NCBI GenBank assembly: GCA_035528995.1 | Contig: DATKXO010000122.1 | Location: 1-29,016 of the forward strand | Length of the DNA: 29,016 nt | Source of the DNA: DATKXO01 sp035528995 | GTDB lineage: Bacteria; Planctomycetota; Phycisphaerae; UBA1845 | Reading direction: 5' to 3' | In this document: one piece after another, positions 1 to 7,150 of the stretch | How positions within the stretch are numbered: the first letter of the stretch is position 1 | How the letters are laid out: each line of letters opens with the position of its first letter | Translations under genes and position numbers: made by a program | The notes under the pieces: generated by a model | What the model saw: the letters and a program-made list of their open reading frames with translations, nothing else | Told to the model about the DNA's origin: nothing | Databases searched by the model: none

Positions 1-1956
1 GCGGTGCCCGACCCAGAAGTAGGGCGTGGCCGAGAAGCCCGGGTCGCGGTCGTCGACGGTCACGTCACGCCGGGGCTCGTCGCTCGGCACGCGCAGCTCC
101 ACGCGAAACCATTGTGGCGAGTTGATCGCGCCGGGGCACGAGACCTCGACCCATGCCGAGTACGTCCCCGGCGCCAGGCCCGCGGCGTCGACGCTCACCT
201 CGAACGACTGCCGGCCCTTCTGCCCTGGCGGTCCGTCCAAGTCGAGTTGAGGGGTGCCACGGTTGGCTTGTCCAACCGTGCTTCCGGCACTGCTGGACAA
301 GCCAGCAGTGGCACCCAACGTGCAAAGTCGAGGTGGACGGACCACTGGGCCGTCCAGCTTGAGCCAGCCGGATCCGCGCTCGTACTCGATCTCGGGAACG
401 CTTGCCGGCGCGAGCTCGCCGACCGCGGAGTTCACGAGCCGGACGACCTTCGCACGGGGCACCGGGCGCGACGCTCGGGCGACGAACTCGAGCGTGTGGG
501 ACACGATCCGCACCGGCTCGCCGTAGACGTCCATGGCATGGACCGGCCGGGGGCGGAAGGAAAGCTCGTCCGGCGCGGCCAGCGCGAGCATCGGCTCTCG
601 GACCGGATCGCCGCCGACGCTGACGTGCTGCGTGGTCGACGCGCGCCGGGCGCCGTCGTCGACGACGAGCGTGACCGGGTAAACGCCCGGGCGAGCGAAC
701 ACGTGGCTCGGCGCCCGGCCGCGACCGGAGCCGCCGTCGCCGAACGCCCAGAAGAGCGCGAGCCGATCGCGATCCGAGCCCGGGCGCGAACCGTCGGCCG
801 AGAAGGTCACCGGCTCGCCCGCCCGTGCCGGCCCGAGCGGCTTCATCGCCGCGCGGATCTCGCCCGTGCGGGCCTTGCGATCCTCGAAGATCTGCCAAAA
901 GACGATCCACGGGTCCAGGTGCAGCACCTCGGGCCGCTCCTGGGCCAAGGGCGACTCGTCGTCGAAATCGATAGGCACGGCGATCGAGGCCGGGTCGTCC
1001 GTATCCTGGACAAAGGGGACAGTCCCATTTTCGCTGCGCGAAAATTGGGACAGTCCCCCTTTTCGGCCGATCTTGAGCTCGAAGTGCGTGTGCTCGTGGC
1101 TCCCCACGTGGACGCCGGCCGTGGTGGCGTATCGGGCGCCCGAGGCCAGCGGCGTGCGCTCCGTGACGAGCAGGTCGATCAAGTGGTGCGTCTGGAGGGC
1201 CCAGACGTCGCCGTTCGGCCAGCGGCGGACGCCCCGCCAGCGGTTGTTGTTGTGGCCGGTGGCCAGGCTGTTGAAGTACGCCTGCGTGTCGAAGTCGATC
1301 GGGGCGAAGAGCGGATTGCCCTTGGGGTGATTGACGTCCATCCCCACGTGACACGCTTGGCCGAGATAGGGGCCCAGGTAGCAGTCGTCGCCGTTGTAGC
1401 ACGCCCCCACGTCGAGCCGGTTCCGCTCGTCGTCGATCCAAGGGTGCATCTCGTCCGGGCAGATCCGCAGCGCAGCGTCCTGAATCGCCAGGCGCGCGGC
1501 TTTGCGGGGGAGGCACTGGAGGTTGCCTTTGCGAGGGTAGCGGATCGGGATCAGGTCGAACACGTCCCGGACGGTGTCGAGCCAGATCCTCACGCCGTCG
1601 ACGACGTAGGGCTCGTAGAAGCACTCCTGCGAGCAGACGTAGCGCTTTAGGGTCATCGGCTGCCCATCGACGCGGACCCGCGCCCCGAAGCGGTAGATGA
1701 TCCCGCCGGGCGTCACCCGCTCGACGATCGCCGCGTCGGTGTCTTCGAGGACCAACGCGAACCGCCGGCCGTCGCGGAGCTGGAACCGCAGCTCGTCGCC
1801 GTGGTCCATCTCCAGGGCGGTGAGCGTGTCCTTCGCTTCCAGCTCGATCACCTCTGCGCCGGCGACCGCCGTTACCCCGACGACGACGGCCGCCGCCACG
1901 CACAGTCGGAAGGCAGCGGGCGAAAGTGGGTAGCCGGGCCGGCGGTATCGTCGCAT
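1..1956 (-). CDS. Secreted M23-like metallopeptidase with PKD and Ig/BACON-like domains (3' end outside window)
   Basis: This is a 652-codon frame open to the left edge, so the C-terminus is missing. The ATG at 1956 follows GAGG seven bases upstream and gives a clear signal peptide: basic residues 2-6, a hydrophobic stretch at about 17-32, and a likely cleavage after VAGA (34). Residues 203-207 read HVGMD and 289-293 read HTHFE. That is the order and spacing of the zinc ligands HxxxD and HxH in M23/LytM-type endopeptidases, but the surrounding domain is divergent, so activity is uncertain. A PKD domain lies at about 370-440 (WAFGDGG at 403, then HVFARPGVYPVTLVVDDG). About 490-620 resembles an Ig/BACON-like fold (GSGWLKL, later LAPGTYSAWVEV). 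Inference: a periplasmic or surface protein binding or cutting a cell-wall or extracellular polymer. Two palindromic elements are read through in frame (residues ~299-315 and ~548-569). It is divergent from the GH84-Kelch gene. Confidence 0.8.
   Translation of the reverse strand, partial: MRRYRRPGYPLSPAAFRLCVAAAVVVGVTAVAGAEVIELEAKDTLTALEMDHGDELRFQLRDGRRFALVLEDTDAAIVERVTPGGIIYRFGARVRVDGQPMTLKRYVCSQECFYEPYVVDGVRIWLDTVRDVFDLIPIRYPRKGNLQCLPRKAARLAIQDAALRICPDEMHPWIDDERNRLDVGACYNGDDCYLGPYLGQACHVGMDVNHPKGNPLFAPIDFDTQAYFNSLATGHNNNRWRGVRRWPNGDVWALQTHHLIDLLVTERTPLASGARYATTAGVHVGSHEHTHFELKIGRKGGLSQFSRSENGTVPFVQDTDDPASIAVPIDFDDESPLAQERPEVLHLDPWIVFWQIFEDRKARTGEIRAAMKPLGPARAGEPVTFSADGSRPGSDRDRLALFWAFGDGGSGRGRAPSHVFARPGVYPVTLVVDDGARRASTTQHVSVGGDPVREPMLALAAPDELSFRPRPVHAMDVYGEPVRIVSHTLEFVARASRPVPRAKVVRLVNSAVGELAPASVPEIEYERGSGWLKLDGPVVRPPRLCTLGATAGLSSSAGSTVGQANRGTPQLDLDGPPGQKGRQSFEVSVDAAGLAPGTYSAWVEVSCPGAINSPQWFRVELRVPSDEPRRDVTVDDRDPGFSATPYFWVGHR
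252..316. repeat. Palindromic repeat element with GGGTGCCAC/GTGGCACCC ends
   Basis: The outer arms GGGTGCCAC (252-260) and GTGGCACCC (308-316) are exact inverted repeats. Inside are two small hairpins, CGGTTGGCTTGTCCAACCG and CTGCTGGACAAGCCAGCAG. The 8-mer AAGTCGAG occurs on both sides (239-246 and 325-332), which could be a target duplication, although the flanks also form an imperfect inverted repeat (GTCCGTCC 231-238, GGACGGAC 335-342). It lies inside the PKD-protein gene and is translated without a stop. It looks like a REP/MITE-type element; I recall similar sequences from planctomycete genomes but could not search. Confidence 0.75.
1012..1063. repeat. REP-like palindrome with GGGGACAGTCCC arms
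   Basis: Two arms, AAAGGGGACAGTCCCATTTT and its near reverse complement ending TGGGACAGTCCCCCTTTT, flank a short CGCTGCG-containing centre. Each arm itself holds the semi-palindrome GGGACAGTCCC. The element lies in the M23-like gene seven residues after the HTH zinc motif and is read in frame as a Gly/Ser/Asn-rich linker. Such elements are usually dispersed in many genomic copies and mobilised by REP-associated transposases (family knowledge); no such transposase is in the window. Confidence 0.8.
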
Positions 1957-2012
1957 GAGCAGACCTCATTCTCGCTGGGTAAGGGGGTATTTGTGATGGA
2001 CAGGCTGGCAGT

Positions 2013-2030
2013 GACCGCATTCATGCGGTC
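2013..2030. repeat. Perfect 7-bp inverted repeat in the divergent intergenic region
   Basis: GACCGCA (2013-2019) and TGCGGTC (2024-2030) are perfect reverse complements separated by TTCA. The site lies 57 bp upstream of the minus-strand gene start and 211 bp upstream of the plus-strand gene. It could be an operator or an RNA hairpin in the leader of the minus-strand gene. Confidence 0.45.
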
Positions 2031-2087
2031 GGGAGCCGATTCTGAGGGTGTCTGTACGCTTCCGATGAATCGGGTCACCGGGAGCCC

Positions 2088-2117
2088 ATCCTACCGGGCA
2101 TTCGAGCGGGATTCCAA
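2088..2117 (-). promoter_or_regulatory. Candidate sigma70-like promoter for the M23-like gene
   Basis: Read on the minus strand, TTGGAA (2117-2112) is followed after 18 bp by TAGGAT (2093-2088), each matching four of six consensus positions. It would give a leader of about 125 bases. Weak evidence, because planctomycete promoters are poorly conserved. Confidence 0.25.
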
Positions 2118-2184
2118 TCCGACAGCCGCTCCGCGCCCCAAGAAAAGGAGCACTGGCGGGAGCGCACCGGCTCGCGGCGCCGGC

Positions 2185-2190
2185 TACAAT
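2185..2190 (+). promoter_or_regulatory. Possible -10 box for the GH84-Kelch gene
   Basis: TACAAT matches five of six -10 positions and lies 51 bp upstream of the start in very GC-rich sequence. No -35 match is present at 16-18 bp spacing, so this is tentative. Confidence 0.2.
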
Positions 2191-2232
2191 GGGCCGGTGG
2201 ATCGAGGATCGAGATCTTCTTGCGAGACGGGT

Positions 2233-2238
2233 GGAGGG
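2233..2238 (+). promoter_or_regulatory. Shine-Dalgarno site of the GH84-Kelch gene
   Basis: GGAGGG ends three bases before the ATG at 2242 and six before the GTG at 2245. The frame is open upstream to 1801, but only this site has both a strong ribosome site and an immediately following signal peptide, so the start is placed here. The spacing would slightly favour the GTG at 2245; the two starts differ by one residue. Confidence 0.65.
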
Positions 2239-2241
2239 AAC

Positions 2242-5223
2242 ATGGTGTGCAAGACGTCCGTGCGGCGTTCCGGGCCGGTGCTGATCGCCGTCTTGCTTCT
2301 TGGGGCCGTGCTGGGCGGCCGGACCGCGGCGTCCGAGCGGCTTTCCGAGGCCCATCGCCGGATCCTCGCCGAGCTGGAATCCCGCTGGTGGGGCTGGCCC
2401 GCCGCGCCGAGTCCGATTGTCCCCGCGCCCAAGGTCTGCCGGTCGCTGGGCCGCCGGTGGCAGCTCTCGGCGGACGAGCCGGTCGTCGTGCTCCTCGGGC
2501 CAAGCCCGACGGCCCAGGAAGCGTACGCCGGCGACGTGCTCCGCCGGGAGCTGACCGGGAGGTTGGGCCTTGGCTGCGAGATCGTCGACTCGGCGGACGA
2601 GATCAAGACGGGCAATCCGATCATCTGCCTCGGCACGACCACCGGCAACCCGCACGTGGCGCGACTGGCCGGGCTGGCGAAGATCGACCGCGACGCGCTC
2701 GCCGCCGGGGAGAGCTACGCGATCGATTTCGTCTCGGAGGAGACCGACGGGAGACGCTGGATCCTGGTCGCCGGCGGCGATCCCGTAGGGTGCATTCACG
2801 GGGCCTTCTCGCTCGTGCAGCTACTGAAGTCGGTGGAGGGGACGACCGAGGTCGAGCTCTCGTCGGTCCGCGATTTCCCCACCGTCGCGGTCCGGTCGCT
2901 CAGGGGCGTCGGGGAAGCCCTGGGCATGAAGCTCCAGGTCCACACGCTCTCCCGGTACCACGGGCGAAACGTGACCGGCGACGAGATCCACGACGACGCG
3001 CTCGTGCTGCCGTGCCTCGATTTCCTCGCCCGCAACCGCGTCAACTGCTTCCACGTCCTAGCCGGCATGGAGAACGAGGCCCAGCTCCCGGAGCGGCTCG
3101 CCCACCTGGTCGACGAGGCACACCGCCGAGGCATCCGGGTCGTAGGCGGGTTCCGGCCCGTCGGCTCGCAGCAAGGCGACCGGAGCACCTTCCCGTGCTA
3201 CACCAGCGAGACCGACGTGCAGAAGGTGCTCGGGTTCTACCGCCAGTTCGTCGACGCCGGCTGCGACACGCTCTACTTCATGGCCGACGACTACTACCAG
3301 GACAAGCTCGCAGGGCACTGCCCCCAGTGCATCGCGCGATTCGGCGGGCTTGCCGGAGAGCAGCAGTTCATGCTGCACGAGATCCTCGAGCTGGCCCGCG
3401 AGCGGGAGTTTCTCGAGGACCGGATTCTGTTCTGCCCGACCCACTACGACGTGAACGCGGTCGAGGGCTACCTGAACGTGTTCAACGACGACCCGAAGCT
3501 CCGCAACGTCCCGCTCACGTTCACCTACTTCACCGAGGAGATCATCGAGCGGCGCAAGCAGGAGTATCCCCATCTGCGCTACGCCCTCTTCTACAACGGC
3601 CCGCGCTGGCTCGCCTACTACGCTCGGGGCCGGTCGGCGACGACGCGGCGAGCGCTCGACCCGTTCGCCCGGAACGCCCTCTATTTTCCGATCTACTTCG
3701 GCTGGCACGCCGCTCAGTATGACCCGGGCGCGGGATGGTTCGTCAACACGGGGGAAGACGTCCGGCGAACGTTCCACGAAGTGATCCCCCGCGAGACCGC
3801 CCGGTCGACGCTCCTGGGCAACATCGCCAACTACAGCGACTCGGTCTTCAAGGGGCCGGTCGAGTACGCCCTGTGGGGCCACTACGGCTGGAACCCCGAG
3901 AAGCACGGCACGAAGCAGAGCGAGGCGGTGATCGGCGACGGGCTGTTTGGGCCGGAGGGCGGTCGCACCATGGGGCAGCTAAACCGGGTACTTCTGGACC
4001 TGACGCGGCTCGTGTATCACGAGGTGCCGGCCCCCGCGGAATTCCGGGCGACGCTCGACGACAGGCTCGAGCTGGCGCGATTGCTGTTGGAAGACTTGCG
4101 CGACGGATACCACGCGTATCGGCGGACCGTTGCGCCGGATTACATCCCGCCCACGCGGCACTTCTACGTCGAGCTGGGGCTGACCGACGTGGCCAAGTAC
4201 GTCGAGCTGCTCCAGTCGTGCGCGCGACAGCGGGGCCTGACGGGCCTGCCGCCGATCGTCTCTCCGCCGGCGCGCTACTCCGGCGTGGTGTTTCCCTCCG
4301 AGTCACCGGACGCGTTCTTCATTTTCGGCGGGGCGCAGGCGGCGTTGGGCGCATGCCTGAGCGATCTCTATCGGTACTCGATCCCGGACAACCGGTGGGA
4401 GCGCGTCTCGCCGAGCTCGGAGCTGATTCCGCCTCGCTGCGGGCATTCGGCCGTGCCCATCGGCGGCAAGGTGCTCTTCTTCGGCGGCACGTCCAAAGGC
4501 TGGGAATCGCTAGACAACGACCTCTACGTGTACGACCAACAGGGCCGCGAGTTCGCGCTCGTCGAGGAGAGCACCGGGCCGATCCCCGAGCCGCGGTTCG
4601 TCCACGCCGCGTGCGCCGACGAGGAGGGCCGGATGTGGATCTTCGGCGGGCTCACCTACGATCATCGCGACCTGGGCGATCTGTGCTGTTATTGTCCGCA
4701 GGAGAACCAGTGGCAAAGGATCGAGGATAGCAAGGGGGACGCGCCCGGTACCCGCTACGGCTCACGTCTGGCGTATCACGGCGGCTCGCTCTACCTGTTC
4801 GGCGGCACACGCACCGGCAGCGGCAGGCTGGGGGACTTCTACCGATTCGATCTGGAGGATCAGACGTGGCGCCGGCTTCCCGGCGGCTCAGAGAACGCTC
4901 CGACGCCCCGGTACGCCCACTCACTGCTTCGCGCGGGAGACTCGCTTTATCTGTTCGGCGGGGGAGGCAACGGGTACCTGAACGACCTGTATCGGTACGA
5001 TCTCGCGGCCGGTCGCTGGGAGCGGCTGTCGCCGGAAGGGCAGATCCCCGGCGCACGCGGCTTCGTGCAGCCGATCTGCCCCGATGGAAAAAACATCTAC
5101 TTGTTCGGCGGCTGGCAGCCGGCGGACGAAAGCGGCGCTTCGGTCAACGCGGACCTGTATCGCTACGACGTCGAGGAGAACCGATTCACTCGGTTGCACA
5201 CGGGCCCGAAATGGCGGGACTAG
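2242..5223 (+). CDS. Exported GH84-like beta-N-acetylglucosaminidase with C-terminal Kelch propeller
   Basis: 993 residues. Residues 1-30 form a signal peptide (two Arg, then a Leu/Val/Ala core). About 58-215 looks like the mixed alpha/beta domain that precedes GH20/GH84 barrels, starting VPAPK and ending in a DFPTVAVRSLRG hinge. About 216-520 resembles the GH84 (NAGidase) TIM barrel: the adjacent acid pair D349-D350 in YFMADDYYQD corresponds to the GH84 catalytic Asp-Asp, CPTHYD (398-403) matches the family CPTEY segment, and ANYSDS plus YALWGHYGWNPE follow. From ~690 to 985 there are six FGG-type Kelch motifs (FIFGG, LFFGG, WIFGG and three YLFGG), enough for one six-bladed propeller. Likely role: removing N-acetylglucosamine from extracellular glycans, the propeller binding glycan or protein (inference). 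Alternative: a GH84-related enzyme with another substrate. Single gene, divergent from its left neighbour. Confidence 0.8.
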   Translation: MVCKTSVRRSGPVLIAVLLLGAVLGGRTAASERLSEAHRRILAELESRWWGWPAAPSPIVPAPKVCRSLGRRWQLSADEPVVVLLGPSPTAQEAYAGDVLRRELTGRLGLGCEIVDSADEIKTGNPIICLGTTTGNPHVARLAGLAKIDRDALAAGESYAIDFVSEETDGRRWILVAGGDPVGCIHGAFSLVQLLKSVEGTTEVELSSVRDFPTVAVRSLRGVGEALGMKLQVHTLSRYHGRNVTGDEIHDDALVLPCLDFLARNRVNCFHVLAGMENEAQLPERLAHLVDEAHRRGIRVVGGFRPVGSQQGDRSTFPCYTSETDVQKVLGFYRQFVDAGCDTLYFMADDYYQDKLAGHCPQCIARFGGLAGEQQFMLHEILELAREREFLEDRILFCPTHYDVNAVEGYLNVFNDDPKLRNVPLTFTYFTEEIIERRKQEYPHLRYALFYNGPRWLAYYARGRSATTRRALDPFARNALYFPIYFGWHAAQYDPGAGWFVNTGEDVRRTFHEVIPRETARSTLLGNIANYSDSVFKGPVEYALWGHYGWNPEKHGTKQSEAVIGDGLFGPEGGRTMGQLNRVLLDLTRLVYHEVPAPAEFRATLDDRLELARLLLEDLRDGYHAYRRTVAPDYIPPTRHFYVELGLTDVAKYVELLQSCARQRGLTGLPPIVSPPARYSGVVFPSESPDAFFIFGGAQAALGACLSDLYRYSIPDNRWERVSPSSELIPPRCGHSAVPIGGKVLFFGGTSKGWESLDNDLYVYDQQGREFALVEESTGPIPEPRFVHAACADEEGRMWIFGGLTYDHRDLGDLCCYCPQENQWQRIEDSKGDAPGTRYGSRLAYHGGSLYLFGGTRTGSGRLGDFYRFDLEDQTWRRLPGGSENAPTPRYAHSLLRAGDSLYLFGGGGNGYLNDLYRYDLAAGRWERLSPEGQIPGARGFVQPICPDGKNIYLFGGWQPADESGASVNADLYRYDVEENRFTRLHTGPKWRD

Positions 5224-5224
5224 C

Positions 5225-5250
5225 GCCGGCTCGATTCGCGCGAGGCCGGC
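5225..5250 (+). terminator. GC-rich hairpin just after the GH84-Kelch stop
   Basis: GCCGGCTCG (5225-5233) pairs with CGAGGCCGGC (5241-5250) with one bulged G and a seven-base loop, one base after the TAG. There is no T-tract, so it is a terminator-like hairpin rather than a canonical intrinsic terminator. Confidence 0.4.
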
Positions 5251-5541
5251 GAACCTCTGGTGGCAGGGCCGGCAGTTGCTATGGTGGCTTGTCGCGAGGG
5301 ACGGGCGGAGGTCGCGGAGACATCGAGCGCCCGACCGGCCATTATCCCGCAAACGCCCCCTGGCTGCTTTTTCCCACGGGCAAGAAAGGCCCAGACTGCT
5401 TCGGCCGAGGGATCTATCGCCGAGTTCACGCGGTCCAGTTCCGCACGCTCTCGGGCACGCAACCGGCTCCGCGGTAGGACGCAGCCACAGAAGCGCCGGC
5501 TTACCGCAAGGCTTCAGAGTCTCCATTCGCTTTCCTGAGCA
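5251..5541. other. Spacer with no recognisable gene
   Basis: Short open frames exist on both strands, but none has a recognisable domain, a ribosome site or a neighbour that supports it. The region ends where transposase homology begins, after an in-frame TGA at 5536. Confidence 0.6.
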
Positions 5542-6021
5542 GGGGGACGGGGGCCGTCGATGCGATCCCAGACGGTGGCTCAACTGCTGGCCACGCCGGG
5601 CATCACCAAGTCGCACGGCCGGCCGCACGTCTCCAACGACAACCCCTTCTCCGAAAGCCCGTTCAAGACCCTCAAGTACTGCCCGGAGTTTTCTTACCGC
5701 TTCGCCTCGTACCACCAGGCGATCGAGTTCTGCCCGACGTTCTTCCACTGGCAGAACTTCGAGCACCACCACGGGGGCCCGGGGCTGCTCACGCCAGCGA
5801 CGGTCCACCACGGCCAGGCCGGTGCGGTCCTGGCGGCGCGACAAGCCGTGCTCGACGCGGCTTACGCCGCCCAGCCCCGGCGATTCGTCCGCAAGCCACC
5901 ACGGCCGCTCAAGCTGCCCATCGAAGTCTGGATCACCCCCCCGGCCGACGGGCCCGAACCACGCACCTTAGAGTTATCGCGCTATACTAATCTCGACGAG
6001 GAGTCGTCTCAAACCGGTTGA
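5542..6021 (+). pseudogene. IS3-family transposase (OrfB) remnant, 5'-truncated and inactive
   Basis: The C-terminal part of an rve-type integrase core. KSHGRPHVSNDNPFSES, FKTLKY, an FFHWQNFEHHHGG segment (the family has FF.WYN.EHRHSG), GLLTPATVHHGQA and LPIEVWITPP match the end of IS3-group transposases. Homology starts before the ATG at 5560: GRGPSM stands where the family has DRGSSM. The catalytic Asp is therefore Gly (codon 5545), while the Glu (codon 5653) is kept at exactly D-35-E spacing. An in-frame TGA at 5536 and the absence of the first Asp region show that the 5' two thirds are lost. Family homology ends near 5955; the last ~20 codons are probably read-through into neighbouring DNA. 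No terminal inverted repeats were found. Confidence 0.85.
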
Positions 6022-6029
6022 CACGTTCC

Positions 6030-6200
6030 GATCCGAGTGGTCCACCTACAGGCTCGCACCGCATGTATCGCGGCGGCTGTTGGTACAGCCCCTCGGGGAG
6101 CTGCCGGTCGGCGCTTCGGTACCGCCACCCGCCGGGCATGCGCCACGGCACCCTCGGCTTCCGGCTGGCCACAGTCTTGGTGGAGGAGTCAAGCAGATGA
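6030..6200 (+). pseudogene. 3' fragment of an FGE/SUMF1-type sulfatase-modifying enzyme gene
   Basis: The frame encodes DPSGPPTGSHRMYRGGCWY, then CRSALRYR, HPPGMRH and LGFRLATV before a TGA. This is the standard C-terminal end of formylglycine-generating enzyme (SUMF1/EgtB/PvdO-type) domains: DPxGPxxGSxRVxRGGSW, then CRSAxRxR and LGFRVA. Only ~55 residues remain; the frame is closed by a TAA at 5988 and nothing upstream matches. The fragment begins about where the IS3 relic ends, suggesting that insertion and deletion removed the rest. The ORF could start at TTG 6018, but no ribosome site is visible and the fragment is too short to fold as an FGE. Confidence 0.75.
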
Positions 6201-6334
6201 GAGCGGGCCGAGCGGAGGTCGAACCGACGGCAGGTACAGGCCCAGGCGTGGCTGTCGGCCTGCCTGGCGCCGCTGACAGCTTGCCTGCTAGGGCACTTGG
6301 CTTCGGACATTTGCTGCAAATGAGTCAAGTTTGT

Positions 6335-6414
6335 GGGGTTCAGGGTTCGGGGTTCAGGACCTGAAGTTCCACGTATACACGTAAATCCTGAACCCCGAAC
6401 CCCGAACCCTGACC
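6335..6414. repeat. Inverted repeat built of GGGTTCA/GGGTTCG heptamers
   Basis: The left arm 6335-6359 holds three GGGTTC heptamer-like units. The right arm 6386-6414 holds the complementary CCCGAAC/CCTGAAC units with one extra heptamer. 6344-6359 and 6386-6401 are perfect reverse complements over 16 bp, around a 26-base loop that itself contains ACGTATACACGT. It lies 134 bp after the FGE relic. It could be a dispersed repeat or a strong transcriptional hairpin. Confidence 0.7.
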
Positions 6415-6652
6415 ACTGGACGCTCGCCTCGGTCTGAGGCCCTGCCTCGCTAGTGTTGAAGCGACCGGAGAAGGATATTCACCGCGGCTGGCGTGGCACT
6501 ACCGCCAACCGTCTGACCTGAGTCTCTCTGCGAAAACAGGTTAGGATTTCGGGGCGTCAACCATGAATCTCCTCCCGCGGTGCAGACCATCGCCCCCCTC
6601 GATGGTGTTATGCCGGGACTGAAAAATCTTCCCCAAAAACCCTGACGGAGCA

Positions 6653-6680
6653 TTGACTCGTCGCTGGCGACGGTTAAGCT
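6653..6680 (+). promoter_or_regulatory. Weak promoter candidate with an embedded palindrome
   Basis: TTGACT (6653-6658, five of six to -35) is followed after 16 bp by TAAGCT (6675-6680, three of six to -10). The spacer contains CGTCGC-TG-GCGACG (6659-6672), a perfect 6-bp inverted repeat that could be an operator. It would leave a leader of about 460 bases before the giant gene. Confidence 0.2.
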
Positions 6681-6722
6681 CGGGGACAAATATGTCGCTC
6701 TCTGCGACTCGTCTGGCGATGG
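6655..6722 (+). repeat. Imperfect direct repeat, GACTCGTC(GC)TGGCGAyGG
   Basis: 6655-6673 and 6706-6722 share GACTCGTC then TGGCGA then GG, differing by a two-base gap and one C/T change. The starts are 51 bp apart, about five helical turns. The first copy contains the palindrome in the candidate promoter spacer. Confidence 0.45.
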
Positions 6723-7136
6723 GCAGGCGGTTCGATGTCTACCGGGAACGCGGCGGTTGTTCGCATGCGATTCGGGCGCGGCCCGTACAAGTACCGCGGG
6801 AAAGCGTGCTTCTTTCGGCCCCTTCTTTCAATAGGCCCAGTCTCCGGGAACTTCGCTCGGTGCTGTGATTAAGCTGCCAAGCGTGTGTGCGGTGCGGCCC
6901 AAGGTTTGAGTTGCCTTCTAGATATCGTCCGCTCGTCGACAACGAGTGCCGAGGGGCGGTACTGTTGCGGTCCAGCGACAAACAGACGCGGACTGCGGCT
7001 GGGCAGGACGGTGTGGCTAAAGTCCCAATCCACCATCGGGACGAAAGGCGACGGACCATCGCACGATTTCGAAGAGCTGCTCATCGACGGGCTTCTTCTC
7101 GCGTCCGCCCCTGCGCAAAAGCGGTTCCTTTCCTCT

Positions 7137-7143
7137 GAGGAGA
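7137..7143 (+). promoter_or_regulatory. Shine-Dalgarno site of the giant gene
   Basis: GAGGAGA lies seven bases before the ATG at 7151, near-ideal spacing. It fixes the start of the giant reading frame and places the LEPR-XLL-like motif at residues 39-49, the usual N-terminal position for that motif. Confidence 0.75.
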
Positions 7144-7150
7144 TACAGCC

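Larger units (their letters stand above)
6415..7136. other. ~720-bp leader region without a recognisable gene
   Basis: Open frames on both strands here are short, lack recognisable domains and conflict with each other. The region holds a direct repeat at 6655-6722 and a weak promoter candidate. It probably contains the promoter and leader of the giant gene. Confidence 0.55.

Noticed and set aside
4..1650. 548-codon plus-strand frame opposite the M23-like gene
   Set aside because: Arg/Asp/Val-rich shadow of the true minus-strand frame. It has no recognisable domain, while the opposite strand has a signal peptide, HxxxD/HxH motifs and a PKD domain.
65..2020. 651-codon minus-strand frame overlapping the same region
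   Set aside because: It is one frame off the M23-like gene and is Arg/Pro-rich throughout, typical of an out-of-frame reading of GC-rich DNA.
2220..3722. 500-codon plus-strand frame overlapping the GH84-Kelch gene
   Set aside because: Arg/Ala/Pro-rich out-of-frame shadow; the other frame encodes the GH84-like barrel and Kelch motifs.
6018..6200. Possible intact small gene starting at TTG 6018
   Set aside because: Its sequence is the C-terminal end of an FGE domain and it has no ribosome site, so a truncated relic explains it better.
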